In this document: piece after piece, positions 33,286 through 46,200 of the stretch
Numbering within the stretch: position 1 is the first letter of the stretch
Layout: every line of letters begins with the position of its first letter
Program-made: the position numbers and the translations under genes
Source: Pachyseris speciosa
Taxonomy: Eukaryota > Cnidaria > Anthozoa > Scleractinia > Pachyseridae
Assembly (NCBI GenBank): GCA_016490735.1
Contig: JAEMWC010000011.1
Span: 2,272,501-2,336,500 of the forward strand
DNA: 64,000 bases
Direction of reading: 5' to 3'
Notes under the pieces: model-generated
Told to the model about the DNA's origin: nothing
Seen by the model: only the letters and a program-made list of their open reading frames with translations
Databases searched by the model: none

Positions 33286-34096
33286 CAAACACGTGAACCG
33301 TATAACCAAAATTAAGATCGTTCAACAGCATCAACATCATTTAACAGTAATCAAGATTGCTACCATATACAGAAATAAAGAAATAAAAGATTATTATTAT
33401 TAAGGCCGAGTTGATATTATTATTATTAATGCCGAGTTGGTAAAGAAACAAAAGATAATTATTGTTAAGAGGAGGAAATAGCTATAGGTGATTTTGATAA
33501 ACATAAGATATTTTGATAAACACAGCAGAGGAGACTGGGCTGTTACACGTAAATTTTGGCTCCAGGTCGGTGTAAAAACCTGGGACACTCACGAATGACA
33601 TAGACCAAAGAAAACAAAACATTCTAAGAAACAGCGTACAGCAGAACAATACCTCACAAAACGAAGGAAACCTCGCCAGGTTTTTACACCAAGGTAAACC
33701 TTAAATTTGACCCCTTAAATGTAACACAAGTGTCACGCTTCTCTTTTGGAGCTTCCAGGAATGTTTCCTGACAAAGGAATCCAAACCACATATACGCGAC
33801 TGTTCCACTTTGATTAGTTGTAAGACTGTACATGTATGTTGAGATATTTTGTGGAAGCGCAACGGAATTAGAGGGCGCGATCCATTTGGTCAAAAATTCC
33901 TGAATTTTCGGTTCAGAAGAAAATGGAACGGTAATCGCCGGAAAGTTCATCTCGAAAATTCACTGAAGTCGAAAAAATCGTTCCATTTGACAACTGGGAA
34001 TTTCGTTATTTTTGCTGAAATTGATGAGGCCTTCCAAGGGGTGGTCTGGTGTCGTTTTGTCTCTCGCTTATTTCGTTAGGGACAAATGTCGTTGTG
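33286..34096. other. Intergenic, probable old mobile DNA
   Basis: It contains short ATT microsatellites (33390-33430) and an inverted pair GGTGTAAAAACCTGG (33569) / CCAGGTTTTTACACC (33676). An ORF-like segment around 33849-34079 has no family I recognise. No host gene is supported. Confidence 0.35.
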
Positions 34097-34581
34097 TCAC
34101 AGGGAACCCAGACAATCTGTTTGTGTGACCCTTTGTTATTTTATAGTAAATGTATGGGATTTACCGTATGTTTCATGCTCTAGCGACGAATCGCTAAATA
34201 TAGGTATTGAACAACGCTAAATAAAAGTGAAATTGTCTTACCTGTGCTGTACTGTCGTCCTTTTGCCTCAATACTGATATTTTAAGCGATTTTGTCGGGT
34301 TTTGTCTTCGCCGCCGACTGTGCCTCATAAGAAATGAAAATCATTTCTTATGAGGCACAGTCGGCGGCGAAGACAAAACCCGACAAAATCGCTTAAAATA
34401 TCAGTATTGAGGCAAAAGGACGACAGTACAGCACAGGTAAGACAATTTCACTTTTATTTAGCGTTGTTCAATACCTATATTTAGCGATTCGTCGCTAGAG
34501 CATGAAACATACGGCAAATCCCATACATTTACTATAAAATAACAAAGGGTCACACAAACAGATTGTCTGGGTCCCCTGTGA
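34097..34581. repeat. Near-perfect palindrome, 241-bp arms, 3-bp spacer
   Basis: Arms 34097-34337 and 34341-34581 are exact reverse complements except for two substitutions that I see, with no indels, around a central AAA. A further 19-bp inverted pair (ATGAGGCCTTCCAAGGGGT, 34024-34042 and 34718-34736) lies outside, in the same symmetry but with unequal spacing. It is non-coding and ends 251 bp before the THYN1 start codon. Confidence 0.9.
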
Positions 34582-34832
34582 AGAAACCAAAGAGGAATGG
34601 AAAGTGAATTGTCGCTATCGCAAACTGTCACGCGTTTTCTACCAATTTCTATCGGTTGTCGGTGTTTTTCTAGAAGATTGTCGCCTGTTTCGGAGCCATG
34701 TCGCTTGTCGCTTCTCTACCCCTTGGAAGGCCTCATGATCGCGCCGATCGCGCCCACAGTCTCCACTTCCCTTCCCTTGCTCGTAACCAGTACTTTTCCG
34801 CTAATGATTGGGGATTTGATAGCGCCGCCAAA

Positions 34833-37800
34833 ATGCCTCCAAGGAAGAAGCGTGCAGTTGAGTCAACAGCAGATGAAAAACATAACAAGAAAAGCAAACG
34901 AGGTAATATCATTGTATTGGCCAACGTGATGTAACAACCTTTATACGATTTAAGCCTGGTTCGATCGACTTGTGGTAGCGAACGGTTCATTAAATTCACG
35001 GCTGGGCGGTGGACGTGTGCATTATCAATGTTTATTTGTGGCGTGTTCACTGAGTTCAGTGATGCAGCGTTTTGCAGTTCTGAACTGTTTCGCCGTACAG
35101 GGGATCTTATGAGAGGTGTTAAGGACGAAATGACAGTCATACGGATCCGTAGATACTAGTATTGGAAACCATTTCATTTGCGCAATGAGCCATAGTCTCT
35201 TGCTGAATATAACAAATATTATGCACCTATCAATGTTAGTCCCGAGGGAGGGGGGGGGGGGTGGATATGGGATGAGGTGGGGACTTTAATTGACATCTCC
35301 TGCCCTGGGTGGGGAATTTTGACAACTTGAAGAGAATATTGGCCCCAGGGTGGGGAAGTTTGATCAAATTTGAAAACTGAAGAAAAATTAATAAAAGACC
35401 GTTTCCTGGACTTGGATTTTGCCATGGTATAATACACGCTGTGATACTGCCTTCTTGAAACTGGCCGACAAAGCAGAGCCTGGATACGACTCATACAAGT
35501 GACTTTGCCGTCATGAAAATACCCATAAGTCACCATGAGGCACGGACAAGATGGAGGAAAGAAAGGTAATGAAAATTTGCCCAATCTATTGTTACTGATA
35601 AACTATTGGTTTCTTCAAGTGTTCTTTCATTCCCATTGTTAAAAGAAAAAAACTGTGATTTTTAAACCTGGAGTGTGTGTATTGTTTAAGCATTTAAGAG
35701 GTCAACCTCTTGGATCTCAATCCCTACGGAGGGGAACTTTGAACTCGAAACTTTACCCCAAGGGTAAAGATCAAAGTCCCCACCCCATCCTGTATCCCTC
35801 CCCCCTCAGGACTAACATTGATAGGTGCATTAGAACTTCGTTCCTAGGGCATGGAGTGGGATATAGGAGGGGAGGGGGTGGGATGCATTTGCGATTCATC
35901 TTTTTAAAGATCTTTCCCGTGGGTTAGATCACTGTAGATACCATAAACGTTCTATTTAATGAGCCCTTTGCTCCTCTAATACCAGCCCTCTCCCCACCCT
36001 AAAACCTTCCCTTACAGCTCTGATTTTGCAAAAAGCCTTTGATGACCCCCTTATCCCCTTTGGAAAATAATCCACTTTACTCCTTGTAATATATACTAGT
36101 AGTACCTTTTGGCAAGTACCAGTGAGGTGAAACACTAACTAAAGATCCCATTTCGAAAGGGTCCTATGAGCCAATTCATGAATACAATAATATATGGGTA
36201 AAATTGGTCATGCAAGCAGAGTAAAACGAAAGGGTAAAACTTCAACTGAGATGATTGTTTTTCTCTATTTGCCATTTTTGGCACTTAAAAATAGCAAATA
36301 GGGAGCACAAGTCACTGTGAAGATAAAATAAACACTGTTTTCGTCGTACTATAAATGAAGTACATTTGCATATAGAGTGCTCTTTACTGGATGTAAACAT
36401 TTGCATAAATGGCAGCACCTTTCGATTTTAGTCTGCAAAAATCTTCTATCACTTATTGCAGAAAAAGAAAATCTGTGTGGTACAAGTGAGGGAAGCTGGG
36501 GTTAATAATTCTTAAAAAGGCTTTGGGCTCATGGCTTCCTCACTGGCAGTTAATAATTTGTTATACTATGTATTGCAGAAATTGAAAGTAAGAGCACCAA
36601 GGAAACCAAGACTCCAAAACAGGCAAGACAAGCATGAAATTTCAAGCTATGCAGACTTGAACACCCATTTTGTTCTGTATGTTGTGTGGTTCAAGAAAGC
36701 ATCTTTTCATCTTTTCTTTCCAGAAGATGTGGGGGTGGGGTGTCTAATAAAAAGGCAAAAAAATAATTAAGAAAAAGAAACACTTTGTGAGAGGGATGTG
36801 GACATTTTCCACAACAACACAATAATTATTATTGCCAACTTAACAAAATCATAAAATTCTTTATAATAAACTAATGGTCAAGATTAGTTGTTTTCTCCCA
36901 GAAATCTATGCTCACCTAGCAGTAATTAAATGGTAACTGGACTTGGTAAAAAAAGTTAATTCGTGGAGGGATCAAAAGATGAGTCAGTTTTTCCTGAAGA
37001 TATTCAAATAGTATGTCCCTCCCCTGGGAGGCATTTTGGTTTTGGCTTGTCAGTTAAAGCCCTCTGGAACTTCCATTTAGCTTTCACTAATTCTGGAATT
37101 TTCTGTGATCTTGCTTGGGAAGTAAGAAGTTCAAATTAATCTTTAATTTATGAGAGTTCAATTTACTTTATGTACGTATACATTATTCTGTTCCAACTCT
37201 CAGAAAATGCAAATGTGGGGCTTGCCAGGCCAGTCAGGATTATTAATAAGTATAATTTTGTTGGATAGTCTATAGGGGGATTCATGCTTACGTCATTGTT
37301 TACATTTTTGCTGGCTCATTTGCAAATGGCTTTGCTTACAGAAGGAAACATGTTAGACATGATTTGACTCCAGAAAAATATAGAGCTAGTGAAATTTAAT
37401 ACAATTTGAAATTTTTAGCTCTTTAGGTGTAGTATTCAAGGAGATATTGTCTTCCAAAAACTGCACAATTTCTGGGTGGCGAAAGCATTAATGAGCTCAT
37501 ACATTCTTTGCAAAATTTTGAGAATTCAATACATGAGGCTCATATTCATTGGCAGAGTTATTCATACTATGATCTTTCAATATTCAGAACTGATTTATTT
37601 GTAGCTTCATCAGAAACTGAATTGTTCATGCTAATGAGGCAAATATTGTAAACAAGGATTCCCCTATATTGAGACCTGAGTAAATTAATTTTGTTTTCTT
37701 TTTGTTTAGCAGTTACTGTACACAAGATGGCTTATGAAATCAGAGCCAGATAGCAGAATACAGAATGGGGTAGATGTAAAGGTAAACTTGATTTATTTTA

Positions 37801-40800
37801 TTATTTATGTAGTGGAATTGAAGATGTCTAGCAGTTAACTCACAACGCTGATGGTCTTCGATAATGGTAACTGAATGACAAAAGGAGCTGTCAGTAACTC
37901 TTTTTGTCTAACCTCATCATCAGTCCTTATCTGTGCCAAGGAATTCATAAGGCTTCTTGGGAGGTTTCCTTGATCAGTAGATGCATTAGAGACAACTACA
38001 GTGTAGGTGCCATCATTCCATTGCCCATCCTCCACCCTGTCCTGAGATGTTCATGATTAGGTCAGACTAAAGCACTGGGAACTATGTTCCCTGGCTTATA
38101 CTCCTATTGATAAGTGGCTGGGTTCTTTTATGTCCCCATGGAGGTGAAGAAGTCAAAGCCAATGCTCAATGACATGACCACCTGACCTGAGACAGATGTT
38201 GAGTACACAGTCTAATTAGCAAGATCCTACCAATTGAAGGTGTTGGTGCAAGAGGGACCGGGAATTAATTATGTGCCAATGTGGCCTAAACTTTGCCTAA
38301 ACTTTTCTCTCCTTTGGCCAACAGACTGGTCATTGTGTCAGAAATGTTGGCCTGCAGTTATAACTTAATTTGTGGTTTGAAAGCCTAAATGACTTTAGCT
38401 GAAACCCAAGCAAAGAAAATCGTGCATCATGCAGATCCTTCTGTTTCTGTTTCTGGGCAAAAAGTCATATGAGTAAGCCCTAAGATCACAAAATAAATAC
38501 GAACCTACATGTAAAGAAATGATAACCAACTGGTCTGTAGGTCATAGTAGAGTGAATTATTTAGGGGAATTACATGTAAGATGTCAGGCCAATTTGGCAC
38601 AAACTCCACTCTTGCACCAAGCTCTTCAGTTGAAAGATTCCAGAAAATATCCGTACCCTACCATGGACAGCATCAACGTTTTAACCCCCCCCCCCCCACC
38701 CCTTCCTTCAGAAATTCGAAACTGCTCAACCCCTACATGCCTTCGGAATTGCGATAAACCCCCTCCCCCTGATTTTTTAATAACCCCTTCTGAATCCTAA
38801 TTATTTGGTGAAACAAAGTACTTTCTTTTGGTCCTTATCTAAAGCACCTGAGGATAGGAAATTTCTTATTTTCTTGTTTACAGTCGCAGGAAATTTTATT
38901 TGCAAAAACTCGGTGGTCATCCTTCTTTTTGTCTTGAACTTCAACCTTGCCCAACAGTGCTAGTGGCATCGAAATTATTTTGACTTGTTTCGATTATTAA
39001 GGCATTCATTCCTCCCTGCCACATTCTTCCATTGGGTGTCAAGAAAAATCATTGATTGGCCAGTCTGAATAACAATAAAACCATGGTCATTGCCGACATT
39101 TCAATTCGTCATTGCTTTTAAGATTTCGTTGTGCAATTTTTGTCACTCTGAAGATTTCCATGTTCAGTTCTTGCAGCTAATGTGTGCTTTTAAAATCGTA
39201 TTTAGCTTTCTACTTTCCAACTCCACAAAGTACATTTTGTTTGAGGATCGAATGAAAAACGATCTGCGTTACGATCTTCATATGCTCCAATCGATGCCAT
39301 TCAAAAAACAGTCGAGCAAGGATCTAACCCTTTCTACTGCCCCCTGAAACTTGCAAACATTAAGCCAGGGGGACTTTTAGGACAAATACTAACAATACTT
39401 TCCAGGTACAGGACAAGAAAAACGTTCAATTCAAACCTGTCAGGCATTCAATTTGAAAATGAGAAACTGGTACGAGTTTTAACCATGCAACATGATCGTC
39501 CAACACAGGATTGTCAATCGACAGACTGTAGAAATGTGGAGAGTATATTTTACGAACCTAATGACTAATTCACCAAGTTAAAGACTTCTTCCATCTGGAG
39601 CTCACTACACAATCTACCTACAATCTACTTTCATCTACAGGAACGCTGCCTAATCGATCTTTATCCTATACATCCTTGGTTGTCAGTTCGTGCTTGAAAA
39701 ATCAACAGATCAGTGATTTGAAGCAAAGCTTTTGCTGTCTTCAGAGCTGAACCCCCCCCCCCCCCCCCCCAATGCCTTTGGAAAATTTTGCAAACTTGGT
39801 TACCACCCCATGCCATTAGAATTCCAGTCCAAGAAACCCCCCTCTACCTCGGAATTCCAAGATGATGCCTGTGGTACGGTTATGGATTTTTTCTGGAATC
39901 ACCCATTATGTAAGACCCTGGTTTGTTGTCCCATCTGGGTTTTAAACCCATGACATTCTGCTTAGCAGTCCATTGCCCTTACCAACTGAGTTAATTGACC
40001 AAGTGGTGGTCTGTAGTCTACTATAAAGTAAATAATGTGTAATCATTTCAGTTTGGCATTGAGGAATTGAAGAAAGAGCCAGACCAAACAACATCTTGGG
40101 ATGGTGTCAGAAATTACCAGGTACTACTAGTCAAGATACTCAACTGAAGGGTTAAATTAATGCATTATCCAGAACCTGGTAGCCTCCTATACAGAAGTCT
40201 TTGGGCTTGTCACGCATTCCTCCCCCATGAACTTCTGCTTAACTGAACTCCGACTTCGGTTCACTGGCAGCCTATTAGCCTTTGTTTTGAAGAAAGCAAT
40301 CAGTATCCGTCTATTGTATAACAGATAGCCAATAACAAGCTGTGTATTGGAAATCGACACCCGCGGAGTAATTTCCACCAAACAATTTACATGCATTGTG
40401 TGGGAAAATAATCCCAGGGTCAAAGTCCTGTTTTCCATGAATTGGAAGATGGGCTATGATTGGCTAACCGCCAGCAAACAAAAGTGGCAGTTCAGTTGAG
40501 CAGAAATTTGTGGGGGAGGATTTGCATGATGAGTGCAAAGATGTCTGCGTAGGAGGCTAGAATAGAGTTTGAGTCACAAAATGTATATAATATTAGGTGA
40601 TTTGCACATTACATCATCACCACCATGCTGGTGGTCATAAACAACAGATCTCTCATTAGTCTACCAGCTGTTCGTTTAGTTTCATTATTGATATCTGTGT
40701 CTCTTGAGATTGGCTGCAAATCCTGCATTCCTCCCCATGAACGCCTGGTCAACTGAACTCCCACTTCCGTTTGCTGGCTGTTAGCCTTTGTTTTGAAGAA

Positions 40801-41600
40801 ACCAAGGAGTATCTGTCTATTGTACATGTATAACAGATAGCCAGTAATGAGCTGCGTAAGAATGGAAATTGACACTTACTGAGTAATTTTCACCAAACAA
40901 TGCACATACATCGTCTGCAGAAATAATCCTTGGTTTGAAGTCCTGTCCTCCACAAATTGGAAGACGAGGTACATGTATGATTGGCTAACTGCCGGTGAAT
41001 GGAAGTGGCAGGTCAGTTTCAAAAGCAGATCACTTTCATGGGGGAGGAACATGCGACTAGCCCAAAGATGTCTGCGAAGGAAGGCTAGAATGTAACCTAG
41101 CTGCTAATATTTCTAATTGACATGGAACGAATTAAGGAAAGACTTGGCACATGTGATTTGATGGGGGATATTCATCCTTATCTGGGGTTGACCATCCGCC
41201 ACAACACTGCACTTTTTACTCTGTCTTTTGTTTTGAAGTGGGGGAGGGGCACCTGTAGATGTGTCATGCATAATGTAGTACTGTAGCTCAAAATGTCACA
41301 CGATTTGCTACACCTTAGTCACGCCTTGTGAAAATATAATTATTTAGCTTGTTTCCTATAATATCAAAATAGTTCTATGACTTAATGATACGTTATTTGT
41401 GAAATAGTTATTAACAGGGCTTATATGTTATGTTAAAGTGGAAGCTTGTAACTTAATTGGTTGTAATGAAAGTCAGCAGTAGTCCGTTACATTTATTTAT
41501 TAGTCTTAATGTAGCTTTTCCTAGTTTGTTTTAATTGTAATCAGCTTTAGTTAGATATTAACAGATGAAGAGCCACCTGTGGAAATACTGGTAATAAAAC

Positions 41601-41633
<33 letters not shown>

Positions 41634-43147
41634 GAAAATATGATCACAGCCTTTAGATCATTGAAACCTGGACCAGCTCCAGCAACGTACTAATAACTAT
41701 TCCCTTAGACAAATTCATGTCCATGTATGGTTGGAAGAATGCCGACCCTGACACACTGATGCTGCTACACAACCTGCACACTTGTTATGCTCTGTTGTTT
41801 AATGCCACAGTATACAGGGTTTGACATCTCCACTAGCCATGTCCAAGGCTAGTAAAAGTAGACTCGGGCTATTAAAAATCACATGTTCAGTAGTCCATGG
41901 GCTAGTAGAATTCGAGAAATAAATTATATTTAATTCCATTGCCTTCACTTGACATCCAGTAAAAAGACAAATTATGAATTAATTACTTACAGCTGTAATG
42001 TACTCCCCAGACTTCTCTGCACTTGAAGACATTTCATTAGAACCTTCGATCACAGATGGAAAGATTTCTATCAAACTATAAACCACCGACCACCCAAAAA
42101 GGCTAAGGCAATTGAAAGTGAATTTGAAAGAAATGAAGAAACTATGAAAACTGATAAATGTAAAAAGAGGATTCAATCCATCATGAAAAGTAATGTTCAG
42201 ATGGCTTGAATATCACATCATGAACAATGAGGGAAAAATATTCTGTTCAATTTGCAGAGGGTATAGGCAAGGTAAGGTGGGATGAAGAAAGATCCTGGGA
42301 AGGAGCTTGGGCTACTGATATGTGCGTGGGCTAGTAGATAGCCCAGTGGCTACTTAGTAATTCAGCTGAACAGATGCCTATAACCCTGTGTATAGTCCTC
42401 ATAGAACACCGTTAAGTATTAAAGATCTATTGATGTCAATCACCAATTTTAATTTTTAATTTACATTTTCCTGACTTGCTTTAGGCTCGCAACTTTATGC
42501 GTGATCAGATGAAGATTGGCCAACTTGCTTTCTTTTACCATAGCAACTGCAAAATTCCTGGCATAGCTGGGATTATGGAGGTAAGGAGATAAGAGTTGAC
42601 TTTCTCTGATTGCCCACTCTTGTAAGTACCTAATTCTGTAGCCATCCGATTCAGAAACTGTCTTAATGAAATCTCATTTGAATCAGTTCAAGGTCAAGCA
42701 CTATGTTCATTTTACAATCACTAATAAATATCAAATGGTAAGTGGCATTCTTTTATCCCTGTAGCAGCCACTTACGAGAGAACCTACTGTCAACTAAAGG
42801 TTGTTAATTGTTATCTTTATTCTTGGTCGATAGTTAGACATACAGTATATTGGCAGTGGTGTTAACTGAACAGAAGTTCCTGATTGTTATATTTTAAAAT
42901 ATATATAATTATATAATTCAGCCTAATATGCATGATGATATTTACTTGTTTGTTTTGTTCAATCAGATTGTAAAAGAAAGCTATGTAGATGATACACAGT
43001 TTGACAAAGCAGATCCTCATTATGATCCGTAAGTTAAAAAACCTTCTAGAAGTTATGAGCTTAAGGATTTATTTGATTGTATAGATATAGGATACTGTAT
43101 TTCCTCGAGAAAGCACCTGTCCACTTATTTAAAAGTTCAGGCAAAAA

Positions 43148-43229
<82 letters not shown>

Positions 43230-46200
43230 TGAGTGGGGGGGGGGGGAGGTAGGAGGGCTTAATCAAGGGGGGTGCTTATTAAGTGTTTCTTTCAATGAAC
43301 TGTAACTTTATTTGGACTACATGTAAATGTAACAAACATCCATGTAAATGTAACAAACATCCATGTAAATGTAACTTCATCCAGTTTATAGTTTGTCAAA
43401 ACTGTGCCAGCTCTAGGCTCAGTGGTAAGCAAGCATACCATACTCCCAGTGCATAATACATGCATTAGCTACAGTTGTATCAGTATGCATGTTTGTAAAA
43501 TATTGATTATCTCTCAATGATATGCAGATTGTCACATTCCTCTTGACCTATTAGGCCTTAAAAGAGATTTTTTTCCTCCAAGAGAACTTTTGGTCACATT
43601 CTAATTGAGCTACCATTTATTATCAACTTCTTTCTTCAAGCACTACCCTAATAACTTTATGATAGTAGATATTATTGGTTATCAAAGACTATATAATTTT
43701 CTAGTTGTGCCTGGGAAGTTTGCAGGAGTTACAAAGAGTGCGGCAATACAGCAAAAATTAAAAGAGCAGAGAATGCACATAAAAGACCTGATTGCAAACA
43801 CATGGAGATAGAAATAAATTGAAGTGACATAAAGGAAAAGAAACTGTTCTCCTGCATTTACTGATGCCGGTGTAGTCTGTTTTAGCTTCTTTTAAGTGAC
43901 AATAAAAACAGGTTTTTCTTGTCTCCCTACAATTTAAGAAAGTGCGGGGGAGGGGAGGGATCGGAGTGCTTATTCATGGGAGGCTGTCACTTATGTCCAG
44001 GTTTGCATGCAACTGCCAAATTTGTGATTTTTCATCTTGAAATGAATAATTGCAAAAGAGTGCAAGGTTGATGATTTTTCACATATTTCATGTTATTATT
44101 TCATGACATACGGCATTTAACAAATGGAAAGCAAACAAAGCTACCTATATACTCGCCTTGATGGGGTACAATATAATATTGATCTGCTAACAAGAACTGC
44201 TTTTCACTGACTAGTTTTCATTGGGGCCCTCTCAACCTCCACTTCTTCTGCTTTCCACTGACTCAAAAAATTTTAATTTGCAAACTTTGCAATTTTTCCA
44301 ATTTTTGCAATTTTCACAAAAATTGCAGTTTTCCTTGGGAACCTCACAACCTACAGTTGGTTTTGTACCATTCTACTGCTTTTCACTAACTTGACGAATT
44401 TTCCAACTTTTGCAAATTTTCTAATTTTTCCAATTTTTCACAAATTTCCAACTTTTATAGTTTCGCAGAAATCACAGTTTTTGTTGAGGCCCTCTCCACC
44501 TCCTCTTGTATTACTTTTTACTGACTCTACAATTTGCCAATTTTTGTGAATTTTGCAATTTTTCCAATTTTCTGCGGTGAAATTCACAATTTTGCCAATT
44601 TTTGCAAAAATGGCAGTTTTCATTAGCGCCCCTCTCTTCTACTGCTTTTCATTGACTTGATGAATTTTCCACTTTTTTTTTTGGCAAATTTCACAATTTT
44701 TCCAATTTTCACAGTTTTTACAAAATCACAGTTTTCGTTGGGGCCCTCTCAACCACCTCTTCTACTGCTTTTCATTGACTCAACAATGAATTTTCCAATT
44801 TTTGCAATTTTTCCAAGTTTTTGCAATCTTCGCAGGTTTTGCAAAAATCACAGTTTTTGTTGGGGCCCTCTCAACCTGCTCTTCAACTGCTTTTTTTCAC
44901 TGACTCAACAAATTTTCCAATTTTTGCAAATTTTGCAATTTTTCCAATTTTTTGCAAAATTCACAATTTTTCCTTTCGCAAGCTGTGTGCAAACCTGGAA
45001 TATCACAAGGGCACTTGTCAGAGCATAAGCGCTTATTCAAGGAAATATGGTACATTGTTGTACCTGTTAACCTGAGTGACATAACTTTTAACAAACCTGT
45101 ACATGTGTTAAGTTGTATTGTGCAGTGAAGAAAATAGCACTAAACAGGCAATTCAAATATATGACTGTATGTACACTGTAATGACCAGTTATGACAAAAT
45201 CTTTGAAACTGCCTTTATTTTTCAGGCTCTGTGGCTTGCTCTTTGGAAAGTAGTTATAAGTTGTATTACACCAATGTTAATTGCAATTTTTTTTTTCAGT
45301 TTTCTCCCAGTTCCTGCCACTTTCAAAATCCCAATTCCTGCCCTTCCTAGCTAGGCCCCTGGCCCCCTCCCTCCCTTTGATTGAATTACATGTAGGTCTT
45401 TATCAAATTGGATGGGTGGTTGATTGATTACTGTACCGTTATTTGTTCATGTGTGATTGATTCAATTTTTTTCTTGCACCAAGGAGTGCCAAAAAGGACA
45501 ATCCTAAATGGTTTATGGTAAGAGAATCTGACAGAGTAGTCTCCTTCTTGAAAATTAATAATTTCAATTGTACATGTAAGTAGTTAAGATCTTACACATC
45601 ACAAAAACAAATTCTTTTAGAATTTACTGAAAGTGTTTCAGTTTTCAGACCTGCACTGTCAGGTCAGCGTTCCAGATAAATTTTCAAGCAGCCATGTTAA
45701 AATGAGCCGGCAGCCGGCAAATTTGCTGCCTACAGTAAATTACTTGTCCTTTTCTTAAAGTGCACCTAACCCCGAAGTTATTTTTCCACTAATACAATAC
45801 TTTGTACCTATTCCAAGAACATGCAGACTTAATTTCCAGTTTTAGACTTTTTGGGGGCTTCAAAACTTGCGATAAACTAAGCATCATTTGGTACACGACC
45901 AAGTCAGCAGAGACGTGGGTCTATTCCCCAGTTGACGTCAAACTGTTTTGCATGCATGTTTACAATTATTTACCGAGATGCAAATCAGTTTGTGACGTCA
46001 GCTGGGGAATATACCCACGCCTCTTACTAGCTCGGTCGTGTGACAGATGACAGTTAGATTTCGTAGCTTTTAAAGCCAAGAAAAAGTCAAGATTTGGTTT
46101 GAAAAAAGCGCAGAAAGTCGCAGTTTGTTTCGAACAGCAAAGATTTATTTTAGCGAAAAAAATATTTCGGGGTTAGGGGCACTTTTAACACTTGGATTTC

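Noticed and set aside
33849..34079. 76-residue + strand ORF upstream of the palindrome
   Set aside because: No domain recognised; the position among repeats and the basic, low-complexity residues suggest old mobile DNA.
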